Below, piece by piece: positions 38,421-39,200 of a stretch of 39,200 nucleotides of DNA; within the stretch, counting starts at the first letter, position 1, and every line of letters starts with the position of its first letter. Source of the DNA: JBGFRR01 sp041695045 (GTDB lineage Bacteria > Bacteroidota > Ignavibacteria > UBA10030). Position numbers and translations under genes: made by a program. The notes beneath the pieces were generated by a model that saw only the letters and a list, made by a program, of their open reading frames with translations, was not told where the DNA came from and made no database searches. Location of the stretch: the NCBI GenBank assembly GCA_041695045.1, contig JBGFRR010000092.1, positions 1-39,200 of the forward strand, read 5' to 3'.

Positions 38421-39200
38421 TCATTTGATTTTCTCTGAGATCGACTTCGCTTGCGTGAAGAGCAAAAGATAGTCGCGTCCGCCGGCTTTCGAGTCTGTAC
38501 CGGACATGTTGAAACCGCCAAACGGATGCACGCCAACCAGCGCACCGGTGATTTTTCTGTTGATGTAGAAATTCCCCACATGAAATACCTTCTTCGCCTT
38601 TTCGATCTTTTTTCTGTTTTTCGTCCACACGCCGCCCGTGAGGCCGTACTCGGTGTTGTTGGCGATCTCAAGCGCATGGTCAAAATCACGCGCTTTGATG
38701 ATGGCAAGGACGGGACCGAAAATCTCCTCCTGCGCGATCGTGGCCTTCGGATCCACGTCGGCAATTACGGTCGGTGCGATGAAGTATCCTTCGCCATCCA
38801 CTTTCGTTCCGCCGCAAATCAGCCGCCCCCCCTCCTTGATTCCCTTCTCGATATAGCTCAGAATGTTTTCCTGCGCACTCTTGTTGATGACAGGGCCTAT
38901 AAAGTTCGACGGATTGTCCGTCGGGCCGACGCTCAGTTTCTCCGTTTTCTCCTTCACGAGATCGATAAACTTGTTGTACACGTTCTCTACGACAATCGCA
39001 CGCGAAGCGGCAGAACATTTTTGTCCCTGAAATCCAAACGCGGAAACCACCGTCGCCTGCGCTGCCGCGTCGAGGTCGGTCTGGTCATCGATCACAATCG
39101 AGTCCTTGCCTCCCATTTCTGCAACAACGCGCTTGAGCCATTTCTGTCCGGGCTGGACTTTAGAGGCAAGCTCGTAGATATGCGTGCCGACCTCGCGTGA
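38421..39200 (-). CDS. 1-Pyrroline-5-carboxylate dehydrogenase (C-terminal part, runs off the window)
   Basis: The visible 259 residues are the C-terminal half of an aldehyde dehydrogenase that oxidises glutamate semialdehyde to glutamate in proline breakdown. The frame is open from the window edge (SREVGTHIYELASKVQPGQKWLKR). It continues with VVAEMGGKDSIVID (general-base Glu), the catalytic Cys in GFQGQKCSAASRAIV, EEIFGPVLAIIKA, and FHVGNFYINRKITGALVGVHPFGGFNMSGTDSKAGG, which is diagnostic of RocA/PruA-type enzymes. The N-terminus lies beyond position 39200. It is a monofunctional type as far as visible, ending shortly before the DUF433 gene. Confidence 0.93.
   Translation of the reverse strand, partial: SREVGTHIYELASKVQPGQKWLKRVVAEMGGKDSIVIDDQTDLDAAAQATVVSAFGFQGQKCSAASRAIVVENVYNKFIDLVKEKTEKLSVGPTDNPSNFIGPVINKSAQENILSYIEKGIKEGGRLICGGTKVDGEGYFIAPTVIADVDPKATIAQEEIFGPVLAIIKARDFDHALEIANNTEYGLTGGVWTKNRKKIEKAKKVFHVGNFYINRKITGALVGVHPFGGFNMSGTDSKAGGRDYLLLFTQAKSISEKIK

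Overview
The window is a densely packed, almost entirely minus-strand stretch of a Gram-negative bacterial chromosome. A PUR-domain (DUF3276-like) protein, lipid A genes (lpxB, lpxK), a PlsY/GpsA acylation route, L-lysine 6-transaminase and many intergenic palindromes suggest the Bacteroidota/Chlorobiota (FCB) side of the tree, perhaps an Ignavibacteria- or Kapabacteria-like lineage. The clear promoters are sigma70-like (TTGACA-N17-TATATT), not the TTTG/TAnnTTTG type of classical Bacteroidetes. The placement is inference from gene content only.

Layout. 1-1.2 kb: a gene end, rpsU on the plus strand, a repeat-filled gap and a PUR-family gene. 1.2-3.5 kb: groES-groEL with a perfect CIRCE operator, a strong promoter and a strong terminator. 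3.5-8.2 kb: rsmI, nadE, and a lysine-catabolism pair (lat and an aldehyde dehydrogenase). 8.2-11.3 kb: an accessory island with a PIN toxin-antitoxin (TA) remnant, a Type II restriction-modification pair whose endonuclease is split by a 150-bp MITE-like element, and a broken MazF module. 11.3-19 kb: purB, htrA, plsY, a second broken PIN module, gpsA, a second plsY, ispD and queA. 19-33.4 kb: ppdK, then a tight operon running from an unusual membrane-anchored GH2-like protein through smc, a HAD phosphatase, an ICMT-like methyltransferase, lpxB, lpxK, a broken YbdK-type ligase and a GATase-family hydrolase. 33.5-39.2 kb: tpiA, gatB, an intact vapBC, sucC preceded by a DUF433/DUF5615 TA module with a broken toxin, and a partial proline-catabolic P5C dehydrogenase.

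The most striking property is a pattern rather than one gene. There are six poison/antidote systems. In five the poison half is damaged (four short internal deletions and one MITE insertion), while every antidote half (four antitoxins and one DNA methyltransferase) is open. The MITE case is exact: removing the 150-bp element and one copy of a CTAG duplication restores a 278-codon PD-(D/E)XK endonuclease in frame. In MazF and DUF5615 the original C-terminus can still be read in another frame. A YbdK ligase carries a similar deletion, so assembly error must be excluded by read mapping.

Several TA modules sit inside housekeeping operons: an antitoxin ATG overlaps the purB stop, vapBC lies 6 nt before gatB, and DUF433/DUF5615 abuts sucC. 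Deletion sizes are estimated from remembered family lengths, not alignments.
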